Shown piece by piece: positions 51,665 through 60,438 of a stretch of 64,000 nucleotides of DNA (positions are counted from its first letter, which is position 1; every line of letters begins with the position of its first letter). The notes beneath the pieces are model-generated. The model saw only the letters and a list, made by a program, of their open reading frames with translations, was not told where the DNA came from and did no database searches. The position numbers were made by a program, and so were the translations under genes. The stretch spans positions 19,943 to 83,942 of IMG/VR virus record IMGVR_UViG_3300028399_000005. One strand, given 5' to 3'. This stretch comes from a virus.

Positions 51665-52999
51665 TCAGAACACCCCTATTCTGCCACGAAGACTATCGGT
51701 GATTCGGCGGACGACTTCTTCGGCGATCAGATCAATTTGCGACGCACCAGAGACGTTGAACTCGAACGGGAACGAAATATTGTTCGTGATCGTCGTCTGA
51801 GAGAGATTAGCGCCTGGGGTCTGGCTTATGAGCGGTGTCGCCACTACTTGCGCCATAGAGCCCGTGAGATCCTCGAAACGGCGAGAAAACCCGCCAGCGT
51901 ATTGCTCAGCCATGTGCTTGCCCCATGTCGGGATCTCGCGCAGAGGCCCTTCCTTCGGAAGCGAGAAACCTAAGACGTCTTCGATTTTTTCAGCGACGTC
52001 TTTTGCCGTTTCTTTTGCTTTGTCCGCCATTTGCTTGATGCCCTCGATGAACTGTTCGATCAAATGTTTTCCCCATTCGAGCGCGCTGTCTGCCAAGTCT
52101 TTAAAAATGTCAGCGATGCCCTTTGCTACCGTTTTTATGGCGTCGACTATTTTCGACCCTATTGTCGTGCCGATCTCGAGAAGGCCGTTCCAAAAAGTGT
52201 ACCAACCTTGAGCTACGGTGTCGCTCAGCCAGACGATCGCCTTCCAGATCCCTTTGAGGAACGCCCAGAACGCCTTGGTGAAAGCGTCTCGCCACTTGAG
52301 GTATGTAGTGATGATTGTGGAAAGCGCCTTTCCTACTCTATCGGCGACCCACTCCATTTCGTCGCCGAAGTTCTTCGAGAACCATTTTGTGATCTTATCC
52401 CAGTTCTTGATGACTAAGATCACGACGAGGATGACGGCTATGATCCCGAGGATTATGAGGATCACGGGGGCGCCAGCGATGGTAACCCCGAGGAGCGCTG
52501 TTGCGACGCTTGAGAGGTAGCCAGCCAGAGCGATGAGCCCTGGGCCGAGGACGACGATAACCGACCATAACGAGCCGAACAGTGAAATCATTAGCGACAA
52601 GAGCGGTAGCACGATGATGAGCACCGCGATGAAGGTCTGGACGGGCTTCGGTAGTTTTTGGAACACATCGACCATGATCGTTACTACTTCAACGAGCACT
52701 TTGAAAATAGGCACGAGACGATCTCCGAGCGTGCGGGCGAGCTCTTCGAACTGGACGCCCATGAGCTGTAGCTGGGCGTTGAGCCCTGGACTCGCTATCG
52801 CCATTGCAAAGAACGCCCCCGTTGCCACGAACGCAACGGTTCTGAAAACATCCATGGCTCGCTCCTTGTATTTTTTGAGGGCTTTGTCGTTTTTGCGGAT
52901 CTCTTTGTAATTCGCAATGAGAGCGTCCTTTGCTTTCCGCATGCTTGCGAGGAACCCGCTCGTGATCGCCTGTAGCTTCGCTTGTAGTAGGAATACCAT
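51665..52999 (-). CDS. tape measure protein
   Basis: A 444-residue protein with an amphipathic helical N-terminus, a hydrophobic centre (LIIVLPLLSLMISLFGSLWS, then ILIILGIIAVILVVILVIKN) and WDKITKWF, a motif common in tape measures. The C-terminal part is helical. It is short for the family; if the usual 0.15 nm per residue holds, the tail would be about 65 nm. It follows the tail chaperones in the classic order. Confidence 0.85.
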   Translation of the reverse strand: MVFLLQAKLQAITSGFLASMRKAKDALIANYKEIRKNDKALKKYKERAMDVFRTVAFVATGAFFAMAIASPGLNAQLQLMGVQFEELARTLGDRLVPIFKVLVEVVTIMVDVFQKLPKPVQTFIAVLIIVLPLLSLMISLFGSLWSVIVVLGPGLIALAGYLSSVATALLGVTIAGAPVILIILGIIAVILVVILVIKNWDKITKWFSKNFGDEMEWVADRVGKALSTIITTYLKWRDAFTKAFWAFLKGIWKAIVWLSDTVAQGWYTFWNGLLEIGTTIGSKIVDAIKTVAKGIADIFKDLADSALEWGKHLIEQFIEGIKQMADKAKETAKDVAEKIEDVLGFSLPKEGPLREIPTWGKHMAEQYAGGFSRRFEDLTGSMAQVVATPLISQTPGANLSQTTITNNISFPFEFNVSGASQIDLIAEEVVRRITDSLRGRIGVF

Positions 53000-53001
53000 T
53001 T

Positions 53002-53232
53002 TTAGATACCTCTGTGTTTCGCGTGGCTTGCTTGCTCTTGTAGTGCCTTCGCCTCGCCCCGCATGATGGCGAGCATAATTTGCACGTCGTCCACGGGCAA
53101 TTCGTCGACTTGCGCATACGTAAGCCCGTAACGTCGAGCGATCTGGTCTCGCCGAATGAGGTACGAGATGTACCTATTTTGTTGCGAGTCCTTGAGCGAG
53201 GCTTTGGATCTTGCAGAGAGCACGTAAGCCAC
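53002..53232 (-). CDS. tail chaperone extension (T part), reached by -1 frameshift
   Basis: A 76-residue frame (YVLSARSKASLKDSQQNRYI, then RRYGLTYAQVDELPVDD) in the -1 phase relative to the upstream chaperone, with no stop between them. In tailed phages the G and GT chaperones overlap this way, and only a few percent of ribosomes make the fusion. It might also start alone at the GTG at 53232, but the slip site makes fusion likelier. Confidence 0.75.
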   Translation of the reverse strand: MAYVLSARSKASLKDSQQNRYISYLIRRDQIARRYGLTYAQVDELPVDDVQIMLAIMRGEAKALQEQASHAKHRGI

Positions 53233-53237
53233 CGTTT

Positions 53238-53627
53238 CTATTTTTTTTCGAGTTCTCCTCTGATCTCGGGAAGCATTTCTTGGAAGAGCATTTCCGCCAC
53301 GATCGGATCAAGCATCTCGACGTATTCGTCGTCCACTTGCACGCCGTCTGGCGTTCGGACGATGTTCTTGCGGAGCTGGCGCTCCATGAAGGCGATGAAC
53401 TTCTTCGCGTCGACGGCTCCTTGTAGGATGCCTTGCTCGAGCTTCGTGCTGTCCTTGACGACGTCGAACATGAACTCGTTGAAGTCCTTCCAGTTCATTG
53501 TCTTGACGATCCACTCGTGCTTGACGCCATCGATTTCGACGATGGCTTTCTTGAGGCGCCCTCGAGCGCCGATAAAATTCTTGGTCTGCTCGGGGGCGGG
53601 ACGGGGTTGTGTTGCTTCTACTGTCAT
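53238..53627 (-). CDS. tail assembly chaperone (G part)
   Basis: A 129-residue protein (IDGVKHEWIVKTMNWKDFNE) in the tail-chaperone position between tail tube and tape measure. It ends with GAA AAA AAA TAG, so the stop falls right on a slippery A run. Confidence 0.75.
   Translation of the reverse strand: MTVEATQPRPAPEQTKNFIGARGRLKKAIVEIDGVKHEWIVKTMNWKDFNEFMFDVVKDSTKLEQGILQGAVDAKKFIAFMERQLRKNIVRTPDGVQVDDEYVEMLDPIVAEMLFQEMLPEIRGELEKK
53240..53249 (-). other. predicted -1 programmed frameshift site
   Basis: The mRNA has A AAA AAA (an A8 run, 53241-53248) followed by the zero-frame stop UAG. A -1 slip reads AUA GAA ACG GUG and enters the T frame without a stop. Confidence 0.7.
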
Positions 53628-53638
53628 GTTTTGATCAC

Positions 53639-54565
53639 CTACCAGGCGGTTGAGACGTTGTTCGTAACGACGACGGTCGGCAGTCCTTCGGGGATGAACT
53701 CGAGCTCGAAATTGAATAAGTCCGTATCGATCGAATATTCAATTGGGAGCTCTGCGAGCTTAACCTTCGAGTACGTGATGACGACTTTTTCGTTAGCAGA
53801 TTTTTGCAAAGTCAGAACGAGGGGCACGGCGCTCTCGTTCGTGAAAATGTCGAGGATGTCCACGCCTTCGTTGCGGATCGTCAGCTTGATTCGGTCGTCG
53901 ATCTTTTTCGCTCGATAATTAAGTGGCTTCTTCGAACTTATCCCGCGCAGAGGTTCAAGCGCCCGAGAAACAGTCCATTCGAAGCTCTGCACTCGGTCGC
54001 CTATGTCGACGGAATTAAGCGACAGAGAAGAGCTATGCAAGATATACGGCTCGGTCGAGTCATCGGATTGAATCGTTGCGGGCGTCGTATTCTTGGTCTG
54101 GTCGTTACCGAACATTGTTAGAGTGGCGACAATTGGTGCGTTGAGTTCGCCACTTAGTGTCAAAACGTCGACTTTGCACCCCGTAACAATTATCGAGTAG
54201 ATCGAGGGGTCGATGATCCCTTCGAGCGTCATCGACGGGGGGTCAGCGAGCCAGTCCAGTGTATGCGTGTATGGCCCAGTTCCCGAAACTGTGTCCTTTC
54301 CGAGGACGTATTTCAAGAAGCGCCAATTTTGGACTTCGAATTCTGCTTCCACCGTGTGTTGTTCTTTTGTGAGCGAGACGAACTTTCTCGCCTTGCTCGC
54401 CACGCCTGCACCGATGGAATATCCCTCGATCGCTTCTTTCTTCAAAGAGATCGATGCTCGTTGCAGAGCGCCGAGGGAAAAGTCCCCCGTTCCAGGGTCT
54501 GTTCCGTAGGCGCTTTCTTCTCGTGCGTTCAAACCGCCGATTTCGGGGTCTATAATGGTTACCAT
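53639..54565 (-). CDS. major tail tube protein
   Basis: A 308-residue, beta-rich protein with many short strands (FVSLTKEQHTVEAEFEVQNW, then LTLSGELNAPIVATLTMFGN) and a length and place (before chaperones and tape measure) that fit siphovirus-type tail tube proteins. It should form the hexameric tube. Confidence 0.8.
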   Translation of the reverse strand: MVTIIDPEIGGLNAREESAYGTDPGTGDFSLGALQRASISLKKEAIEGYSIGAGVASKARKFVSLTKEQHTVEAEFEVQNWRFLKYVLGKDTVSGTGPYTHTLDWLADPPSMTLEGIIDPSIYSIIVTGCKVDVLTLSGELNAPIVATLTMFGNDQTKNTTPATIQSDDSTEPYILHSSSLSLNSVDIGDRVQSFEWTVSRALEPLRGISSKKPLNYRAKKIDDRIKLTIRNEGVDILDIFTNESAVPLVLTLQKSANEKVVITYSKVKLAELPIEYSIDTDLFNFELEFIPEGLPTVVVTNNVSTAW

Positions 54566-54590
54566 TCAATCACCTTGTCATTTTTTTGTT

Positions 54591-55076
54591 TCATGAAACA
54601 TATACCTTGAAAAACGCTTGGACGGTGCGCATGCGGATCTTCGTTCCCGCCACTTCCATCTTTCGGGTGGTCGTAACGCCACGGATGAAAGAAGCGGTCG
54701 GGTGCATGCCCCAAGAAATGAGTGCGTTTTTTTGCGAGCGCAAGGCCTTGAGCACGTCTTGGGTAACAGTGTCGAGCTGTGGGGCTGTTTTCGCAAGGAC
54801 GTGGATGTCTGCGAAAACGCTGTAGCCTGTCGGCTGGGTCGAACCGAGACCGATGGGTGCGCCGTTGTCGAGCAAGACTTCGACGACGAGCTGTGGCGGG
54901 TAGATCTCGGTGTCTGGGAAAACTGTGCTCACGAACTTTTTCTGCGCCGAAGAAGGTCTCGTCGCAGAGATCGGGTCTGAAACGTTTGCCTCGAGCAAGT
55001 ACGCCAGATTCTTGGTGATTTGAGAAATAAGATTAGTTTCATTTACGGCTCCTTGTTTGCCACTCCAAAGACTCAT
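54591..55076 (-). CDS. tail terminator / completion-like protein
   Basis: A 161-residue protein (LVVEVLLDNGAPIGLGSTQP, then YSVFADIHVLAKTAPQLDTV) just before the tail tube gene, the usual place of the tail terminator. The alpha-beta pattern fits. A GC hairpin (CCACGCC...GGCGTGG) lies in its leader near 55110. Confidence 0.6.
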   Translation of the reverse strand: MSLWSGKQGAVNETNLISQITKNLAYLLEANVSDPISATRPSSAQKKFVSTVFPDTEIYPPQLVVEVLLDNGAPIGLGSTQPTGYSVFADIHVLAKTAPQLDTVTQDVLKALRSQKNALISWGMHPTASFIRGVTTTRKMEVAGTKIRMRTVQAFFKVYVS

Positions 55077-55106
55077 TTCTGTTCAACCGTCGCAAGGTTT
55101 TTCGAG

Positions 55107-55132
55107 TGATCGCCACGCCGTCGCAAGGCGTG
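55107..55132 (-). promoter_or_regulatory. leader hairpin of the tail operon
   Basis: CCACGCC and GGCGTGG form a 7-bp stem around GTCGCAA. Upstream, TTTAAATAG near 55165 may be the TATA box, giving a leader of about 70 nt. Confidence 0.4.
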
Positions 55133-55310
55133 GTCTTTGTTCTCAAAAAAAGAAAGGGGGGTAAGCTATTTAAAACAGTTTTTCTTTTATCGGTCAGATT
55201 CTTCGCCTATCGTTCCGAGAAACTACCCGCCTCGGTGTTGTTCGAATGAAGAAATAAAAAGAAATACTATGACGGTGATCGAGGAATAGAAGCGAAAACG
55301 TGATCAGAAA

Positions 55311-55595
55311 ATGGTAGAAATACTGCAGTGCGTTGTTTTTCGGGTGCTTGAGAGCAACCTACAAGACGAGATCAACTCGCGAATAATCGAAATCTGCGAC
55401 GAGCACGGCTTTGGGCACGAAGGGATCAAACAAGTGCAGATAGTTCCCGTGCAAAACTCGCAGGCGTTGCAACCAGAAATAGTCTTCGACCCAGAAGTGG
55501 AACTCGAGCAAGAATACCTCGTAGCGATCTACTACGTCGTGCCCGCGATGATCACGAGAAACAAAACAACAAGTACTACCCAACCATCCCAATGA
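55311..55595 (+). CDS. hypothetical protein
   Basis: A 94-residue protein on the opposite strand to the tail genes (VEILQCVVFRVLESNLQDEI, later VFDPEVELEQEYLVAIYYVV). Its last 20 nt overlap the end of the next gene tail to tail. Unknown; the composition looks coding but support is modest. Confidence 0.45.
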   Translation: MVEILQCVVFRVLESNLQDEINSRIIEICDEHGFGHEGIKQVQIVPVQNSQALQPEIVFDPEVELEQEYLVAIYYVVPAMITRNKTTSTTQPSQ

Positions 55596-55905
55596 TGGCT
55601 ATTTTTGCTGACGACCCCGACGCGCCCCCTTGTCCGAAGAGCTTCATTCTCTTCCAGACGGCACCAGAATACGTGAGGCGCACCGTGGCGTTAGCGCCCA
55701 CGGAACCAGTGTCGTAATTCTCGAAAACAGCGGAATCGTCGATCGACACTTGCACCTCGTAGGTGAGCGTGTCGGCGGTCAGATTCACGATCACGATTTC
55801 CACGGCGTAGCAGTGCCCTGTCTCGACCCATGCGGGAGTGATCGCTCCCTTCGTTGCGGGAAACGTCGCATTAGTGTTAGTGAACAGAACGGTTGATTTC
55901 TTCAT
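55576..55905 (-). CDS. hypothetical beta-sandwich virion protein
   Basis: A 109-residue protein, beta-rich (YAVEIVIVNLTADTLTYEV, then TGSVGANATVRLTYSGAVW), resembling small head decoration or Ig-like domains; by position it could be a virion decoration protein. No firm family. Confidence 0.45.
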   Translation of the reverse strand: MKKSTVLFTNTNATFPATKGAITPAWVETGHCYAVEIVIVNLTADTLTYEVQVSIDDSAVFENYDTGSVGANATVRLTYSGAVWKRMKLFGQGGASGSSAKIAIIGMVG

Positions 55906-55948
55906 TGTTCTTATTTTGAGGGGCGATATTAAAAAAGGTTTTAGCTAC

Positions 55949-56578
55949 TTAGCTAAATAATTCGTTACTGCTGATGATCGGCGGGGGCACATAGAGATCG
56001 CAAGTATCGATTTCTACGTCGAGTCTCAAGCATGCCTTGTACGTTGAGTAGCTCCCAGCGAACGGGTCTAAGACCTTCGTCGCTCGGCAGAAGCGGAGAA
56101 GCTTCGTGATGAGGCTCACTGGTTTTGCAAGGGCGATTTCTCCCTTAGGGGGGTCATGCTCCTCGGTCTCGAACATGCCGATCTTTAGGTCTGGCTTCGC
56201 TCCGCCCCACGAATCTATCATGATGTATTCCGTGTTCCGCAAGATATAGCCACCGAGCCCCCCGTAGCTTCGACCCTTGTACCCGGCGTCCCATCGCTTG
56301 TTCGAGAATCTGATCCAGAAGCCTCTCGGGGCTCGCTTCTTGACGATTTCTCTTTCGAGCTCCTCAAGGTATTGTTTCGAGATCGTCAGGCGATAGATAA
56401 TATTAAAGGCATTCTTCCATCGGTAATTCGCTTTTTTCTTCGTATTAGACCCATAAATATCTACTTTGTTAGAGTAAATATTGTCCTCAGGCAAGTATGG
56501 CGGGTCAAAGATAATGCAGTCCCAGCCACCTTCGAGACGGCGGACGAACTCGAGGGCGTCTTCTTGAACGGCTATCAT
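55949..56578 (-). CDS. beta-type DNA methyltransferase
   Basis: A 209-residue enzyme with the catalytic CIIFDPPYLPED and ATKVLDPFAGSYST, an AdoMet motif I in which the usual GSGT is GSYS. Otherwise the layout is that of a small beta-class DNA methyltransferase. A CATTATAACG promoter precedes it. The altered glycine may weaken AdoMet binding. Confidence 0.75.
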   Translation of the reverse strand: MIAVQEDALEFVRRLEGGWDCIIFDPPYLPEDNIYSNKVDIYGSNTKKKANYRWKNAFNIIYRLTISKQYLEELEREIVKKRAPRGFWIRFSNKRWDAGYKGRSYGGLGGYILRNTEYIMIDSWGGAKPDLKIGMFETEEHDPPKGEIALAKPVSLITKLLRFCRATKVLDPFAGSYSTYKACLRLDVEIDTCDLYVPPPIISSNELFS

Positions 56579-56618
56579 GTGGCAGAATAAAGCGTTTGAG
56601 TATTTATCTTGTTTTGCT

Positions 56619-56628
56619 CGTTATAATG
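56619..56628. promoter_or_regulatory. CGTTATAATG palindrome variant
   Basis: Leftward it reads CATTATAACG, then about 10 nt, then AAGATAAATA and the ATG at 56578. Confidence 0.55.
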
Positions 56629-56644
56629 CCCGAGAGCATAACTT

Positions 56645-57049
56645 CTACGTGAACGGGTTCCCCTCGGGGAGTTCTTGCAAGAACACTTTGTTGAGCGTCG
56701 CACGATCGACCAGAACGTCGTCCTTGTCGATCCTCACAACGCGATAGAACTTTCCGTCCCACTCGACGATGTCCCCGTCGACGCCTTCTCGAATGTCCGC
56801 AACGTCGGACGAGCGCATAAAGACAACCATGTACTCGGAGACGTCCGTGCCCTCGGGAGCGTCGTTTAGCTGGGGTTTGTCGCTCCGTCTTGCGCCGATA
56901 AACATCTTTCCGCTCGTCTGCGTCCACGTCGAATTTGCGAAGTCAATGTTGTTGTAGTCGTCGAGGACAATGGCTGACAGGCGATGAATCGTGATGCTCT
57001 TCCCTACCTTGTCGATGAAATTGTCCCAAGTAGGCTTTGGTAAACTCAT
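56645..57049 (-). CDS. head closure / head-tail joining-like protein
   Basis: A 134-residue protein with a beta-barrel pattern (MFIGARRSDKPQL, then GDIVEWDGKFYRVVRIDKDD), as in SPP1 gp16-type head closure or similar joining proteins. Its place before the tail block supports this. Confidence 0.6.
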   Translation of the reverse strand: MSLPKPTWDNFIDKVGKSITIHRLSAIVLDDYNNIDFANSTWTQTSGKMFIGARRSDKPQLNDAPEGTDVSEYMVVFMRSSDVADIREGVDGDIVEWDGKFYRVVRIDKDDVLVDRATLNKVFLQELPEGNPFT

Positions 57050-57135
57050 CGTTTACGATTATGCGCCGAGGCTTATTAATAGTTAGCTTCGAGCGGTAAA
57101 AAAGTGAGGCGGGGATTTGGCGAGGAAGAACGGGT

Positions 57136-57450
57136 CTAATCGAAAAAGTCTTCTGCTCCCTCGGTGCTCCTCTTGCGTTTTTTCCCATTCTTGTTCCCGA
57201 GGTGGTACTTCGTAGAGCCCGCAATGAAGGGTTGAGCGTCCCATTCGTTGCGTTCTCTTCGTAATGAGATGACGATTTGTTGCGTGATCGGGTCGAACTC
57301 GAGCTCGACGCTTTCTGGGCGTCCCATTTTTTCGAGCCATGCCCTGGGCAACGTTACGCCATTCACATTCCCAATAGCTATAATCTTTCGCACAACCACA
57401 GTATTCCTTAGTTGCGCTAATTTCTTAAACTTCTGTATCTCGCTGTCCAT
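57136..57450 (-). CDS. SpoVT/AbrB-like DNA-binding protein with EDFF tail
   Basis: A 104-residue protein. IAIGNVNGVTLPRAWLEKMG followed by SVELEFDPITQQIVISL has the swapped-hairpin AbrB pattern, so a dimeric regulator is likely. The C-terminus is basic (GNKNGKKRKRSTE) and ends in GAEDFFD, close to the PolB tail AEDLF. It may bind both DNA and a replication partner. Confidence 0.75.
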   Translation of the reverse strand: MDSEIQKFKKLAQLRNTVVVRKIIAIGNVNGVTLPRAWLEKMGRPESVELEFDPITQQIVISLRRERNEWDAQPFIAGSTKYHLGNKNGKKRKRSTEGAEDFFD

Positions 57451-57481
57451 TTTTTGTTCACCTTTTCTCCTTGCTTTGTTT

Positions 57482-59134
57482 TCAAGCTTCTTCGCTCGAG
57501 ATCGAGCGGTACTTCGAAATGAAGTACTTTCGGAAGTCCTCTTGCGCCTCGAGGAACGAGGCTTCTTCGCCCGCCTGCCCCGTCATGATGACCGAGATGA
57601 CCTCAATCTTGCGGAACATGAACTCGACGAGTTCTCGGTCAAAATCGCTGTCGACAACCCGTAGAATCGTTGTGAACACTGGGTGGTCGGTCGTCATGCG
57701 GTGCGCCCTCGATTCTGCTTGCAGAAAGTCGCCCGCAGACCACGGCAGATCGTTGAAGATGACGTTCTCGGCGCGTTGAAGGTTGAGCCCCACGCCCCCC
57801 GCGCTCGAGACGATGACGAGCGCGTCCAGGCGCCCCTCGTTGAAGTCCTTGACGTTCTGCGCCCGTTTCTTGCCAGTGATCTTCCCGCTGATCACACCGA
57901 CTCTGACTTTTTTCTCGACGAGCTCGGCGATCCTCGTGGCGACTTGTTCGAAGTCCGTGAAAATCAAGCAAGGCACCGCTTCTTCGACGATCTCGGGAAT
58001 GACCACGGTCTTGTTCATGGCGAGTTGATGTTTGTATCGTTGCAAGTCCCCGATCGAGCCAGAGTAGAGCAAGCCACGGCTCGGGAGCTCGACGCTGACG
58101 TCGAGCACGTGGCGGTTCAGAGACGGGAGCTCTTTTGCGACGTCCTCTGCGTTCACAACTTGCATGTACGGGCGCAACCGATCGTGCAGTTCCTCGAGGT
58201 TCTGGGGCTCTCCGAGTTCGAGCCCGTAGTAGCCCTCATGGGCGCCGTGGTAGCGCTCCATGAATCGCCTGTAGCCCCACGAATACGGGACGAGATAGCG
58301 GTACATGTTGTAAACGTCTTTCGGTTTTCCGAGCGTCGGCGTGCCCGTCATGAACACGACGAGCGCGTGGTATTGTCGAGCGTAGTTCAAGAGATCGAAA
58401 ACACGGCGGGTTTGGAGCGCCTTGTATTCTTTTATCTTGTGCGCCTCGTCGGCGAAGATCCCGATGACCTCGCCGTTGCGGATTGCTTCCTTGAGGCGCC
58501 CCTCGATGCGCGGGTAATGGCCCCGAAACATGGCATAGCTAAAGATGACAACATCGTATTTTAAGGCAGTGTCGACGTTCACCGTGTTCGGAACGCCCTT
58601 GAAGCGCTTTCGGGAAAAAACGATGGAAGACAAGTGCACGCGTTGCGCTTCTTTTGCGACTTGCGGGACGAGCAAGTCTGGGTTCGGCAGAATGTAGATG
58701 ATGCTCCCCCGTCCCTTTTGTTTCTTGTAGAGCGCCCCCGCGCCGAGGGCAGTGATCGTCTTCCCGAGCCCCATCTTGTACGCGAGCAAGAAGCGCTTGT
58801 TTTGCAGAATCTTGTAAACCCCGATTTTCTGGTAGTTTCGGAGCCCTACATCGAAGTCGAAAGGAAGCCTGTTTGCGACTTCGAGGATCTTTCGCTCCTT
58901 AATCGGGCGTATCTTCTCGACGAGAGAGTTCACTGCTTGGGCGACCTCTCGTTCTTCCGCCGAGACGACGCCACGAACCAACGTTTCGTCGTCTCGGAAC
59001 CAGACACGCCTCTGTCCGTCCCAGCGGAAGCCGAGACGCTTCAAAAGTTCTTTTCTTTCGTACGTGTTCCCGTGGGCTTCTATGCGATAGTTGCGCCACG
59101 AGAACACGATATCGCGCCATATTGCTCGCATCAT
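57482..59134 (-). CDS. SNF2-family DNA helicase/translocase
   Basis: A 550-residue SF2 protein with Walker A YKMGLGKTITALG, DEAH box FADEAHKIK, MTGTP and QAESRAHRM motifs. The first 60 residues (LGFRWDGQRRVWF) look like the HARP-type annealing domain seen in phage SMARCAL1-like helicases. It probably remodels forks or strips proteins. Two adjacent ATGs are possible (59134 or 59131). Confidence 0.85.
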   Translation of the reverse strand: MMRAIWRDIVFSWRNYRIEAHGNTYERKELLKRLGFRWDGQRRVWFRDDETLVRGVVSAEEREVAQAVNSLVEKIRPIKERKILEVANRLPFDFDVGLRNYQKIGVYKILQNKRFLLAYKMGLGKTITALGAGALYKKQKGRGSIIYILPNPDLLVPQVAKEAQRVHLSSIVFSRKRFKGVPNTVNVDTALKYDVVIFSYAMFRGHYPRIEGRLKEAIRNGEVIGIFADEAHKIKEYKALQTRRVFDLLNYARQYHALVVFMTGTPTLGKPKDVYNMYRYLVPYSWGYRRFMERYHGAHEGYYGLELGEPQNLEELHDRLRPYMQVVNAEDVAKELPSLNRHVLDVSVELPSRGLLYSGSIGDLQRYKHQLAMNKTVVIPEIVEEAVPCLIFTDFEQVATRIAELVEKKVRVGVISGKITGKKRAQNVKDFNEGRLDALVIVSSAGGVGLNLQRAENVIFNDLPWSAGDFLQAESRAHRMTTDHPVFTTILRVVDSDFDRELVEFMFRKIEVISVIMTGQAGEEASFLEAQEDFRKYFISKYRSISSEEA

Positions 59135-59202
59135 GTTCTATTCACAATAATGATTGATAATATAAAAGTATAGTGGTTTATAATAACCGTTAAAGAATGT
59201 GG

Positions 59203-59487
59203 TTATACGTAGGCTGTGCTGGTAATCTTGTCGATGTCTTTTGCGCGAATTTTTACGTCTCGCCAGTTGCAGATTCGTAGCTCTTCCCCGCAATCGCATG
59301 TTTCCACGGCGCCTACCTCGTCGTCGTAGTAGATCGGCAGACCGCACAGCGGGCATGCTTCCATCATAGCCCCGCACACGCAGACCAGCCGTATCCAGTA
59401 ATACGATTCGCCGTCCACGGGGTCTGCATACGGGATTACTCGGTCGAGCTTGAAGTCCCCGCAATTCTCGCACTTGAACCCCGTCAT
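59203..59487 (-). CDS. zinc-ribbon protein
   Basis: A 94-residue protein with four knuckles: KCENCGDF, LVCVCGAM, ACPLCGLP and TCDCGEEL, enough for two zinc sites. It ends a small operon with two unknown genes and overlaps the upstream stop by one base. Unknown. Confidence 0.6.
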   Translation of the reverse strand: MTGFKCENCGDFKLDRVIPYADPVDGESYYWIRLVCVCGAMMEACPLCGLPIYYDDEVGAVETCDCGEELRICNWRDVKIRAKDIDKITSTAYV

Positions 59488-59837
59488 CAGCTCTGCACCT
59501 CAGCGGACACGTCGAGGAAGTGCAAGACCTCGCGCACGAAGGTCTCGTCCTCGATCAAGTCTTCTGTGTCATAGTTGTCGAGCTCGACGACGCTGATCGG
59601 GAAAGCGAATACGGGGCGCCCCTCGAACAAGACTCTACGGGGCGTCTCGTGCTTCCCAGCGAGGACGAAGCGGACAGGGCGCCGAACGATGATAGGAGCT
59701 CCGCTACGGTCAAGAGGGTAAGATGGCGTCTCGATTTCGTCGTCGATCTCGAAGATCGTCGTGTAGCGGTACTTTCGTTTCTTCGCTTGCTCTGGGAAAA
59801 TGACGCGATCGATGTCTTTCTTGTCGATCCTAAGCAT
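59487..59837 (-). CDS. hypothetical protein
   Basis: A 116-residue protein (RYTTIFEIDDEIETPSYPLD), acidic and beta-rich. It starts inside the end of the upstream gene, with GAGGTG 9 nt before the ATG. Unknown. Confidence 0.55.
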   Translation of the reverse strand: MLRIDKKDIDRVIFPEQAKKRKYRYTTIFEIDDEIETPSYPLDRSGAPIIVRRPVRFVLAGKHETPRRVLFEGRPVFAFPISVVELDNYDTEDLIEDETFVREVLHFLDVSAEVQS

Positions 59838-60402
59838 CTTTTGTCTCACCTCGCGTTAGAATAATCTTTAAGGGATAGAACGTCTCGTCCTCGGCGATCT
59901 CGAGCGGTTCGAGCGTGTATACCCGACCAACGCGCCACGAGTATTTCTCGAGTGGCTCGCTAAACTCCCGATCGGTAATGACGGGCATGAGGCGCTCTAA
60001 GTCCCCTTGGTTGAAGAAATAGACCACATGGAAGAAGTCCTCGGTATGGCCCTTTGCGTTCATGGCTCGGACGCTTGAGCGCAAGAACGCTTGAAGGTCG
60101 TCGAGGTTCTTTAAGCGGAGCTGATGGAACCTCGGGGCTTTTCGGAGCGAGATTTGCCCGTTGCGCTTCCCAGTACCAGCGATGACCGCTTCTCGTATTT
60201 TCTCGCCGTCTTCGCTTGGCGTCCCGCTGTTCGGCACAACGGAGACGAAACCGAGCCCTCGGTGCATGAGATAGAACTTCTCCGCCTCGGCGATTTTCGC
60301 CTGCAGTTTTCGGCGGAGAGCCGTCAAACTGTGGATAGACATGGGCATTATGGAGAACTGGAAATACTTTACTTGCTTGACACTCTTGGTTTGCTGAGTC
60401 AT
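59830..60402 (-). CDS. hypothetical protein
   Basis: A 190-residue protein with a coiled N-terminus (ALRRKLQAKIAEAEKFY) and a beta-rich C-terminus. Unknown. First gene of a three-gene unit; TATA-like TTTTTATATT lies about 35 nt upstream. Confidence 0.55.
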   Translation of the reverse strand: MTQQTKSVKQVKYFQFSIMPMSIHSLTALRRKLQAKIAEAEKFYLMHRGLGFVSVVPNSGTPSEDGEKIREAVIAGTGKRNGQISLRKAPRFHQLRLKNLDDLQAFLRSSVRAMNAKGHTEDFFHVVYFFNQGDLERLMPVITDREFSEPLEKYSWRVGRVYTLEPLEIAEDETFYPLKIILTRGETKDA

Positions 60403-60438
60403 CGTTTTAATATAACGTTTATAATATAAAAAGTTAAT

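Noticed and set aside
57482-59134. SNF2-like helicase as the DinG of a type IV-A system
   Set aside because: It is a DEAH SNF2/HARP-type protein, unlinked by 30 kb; DinG has an Fe-S XPD-like layout not seen here.
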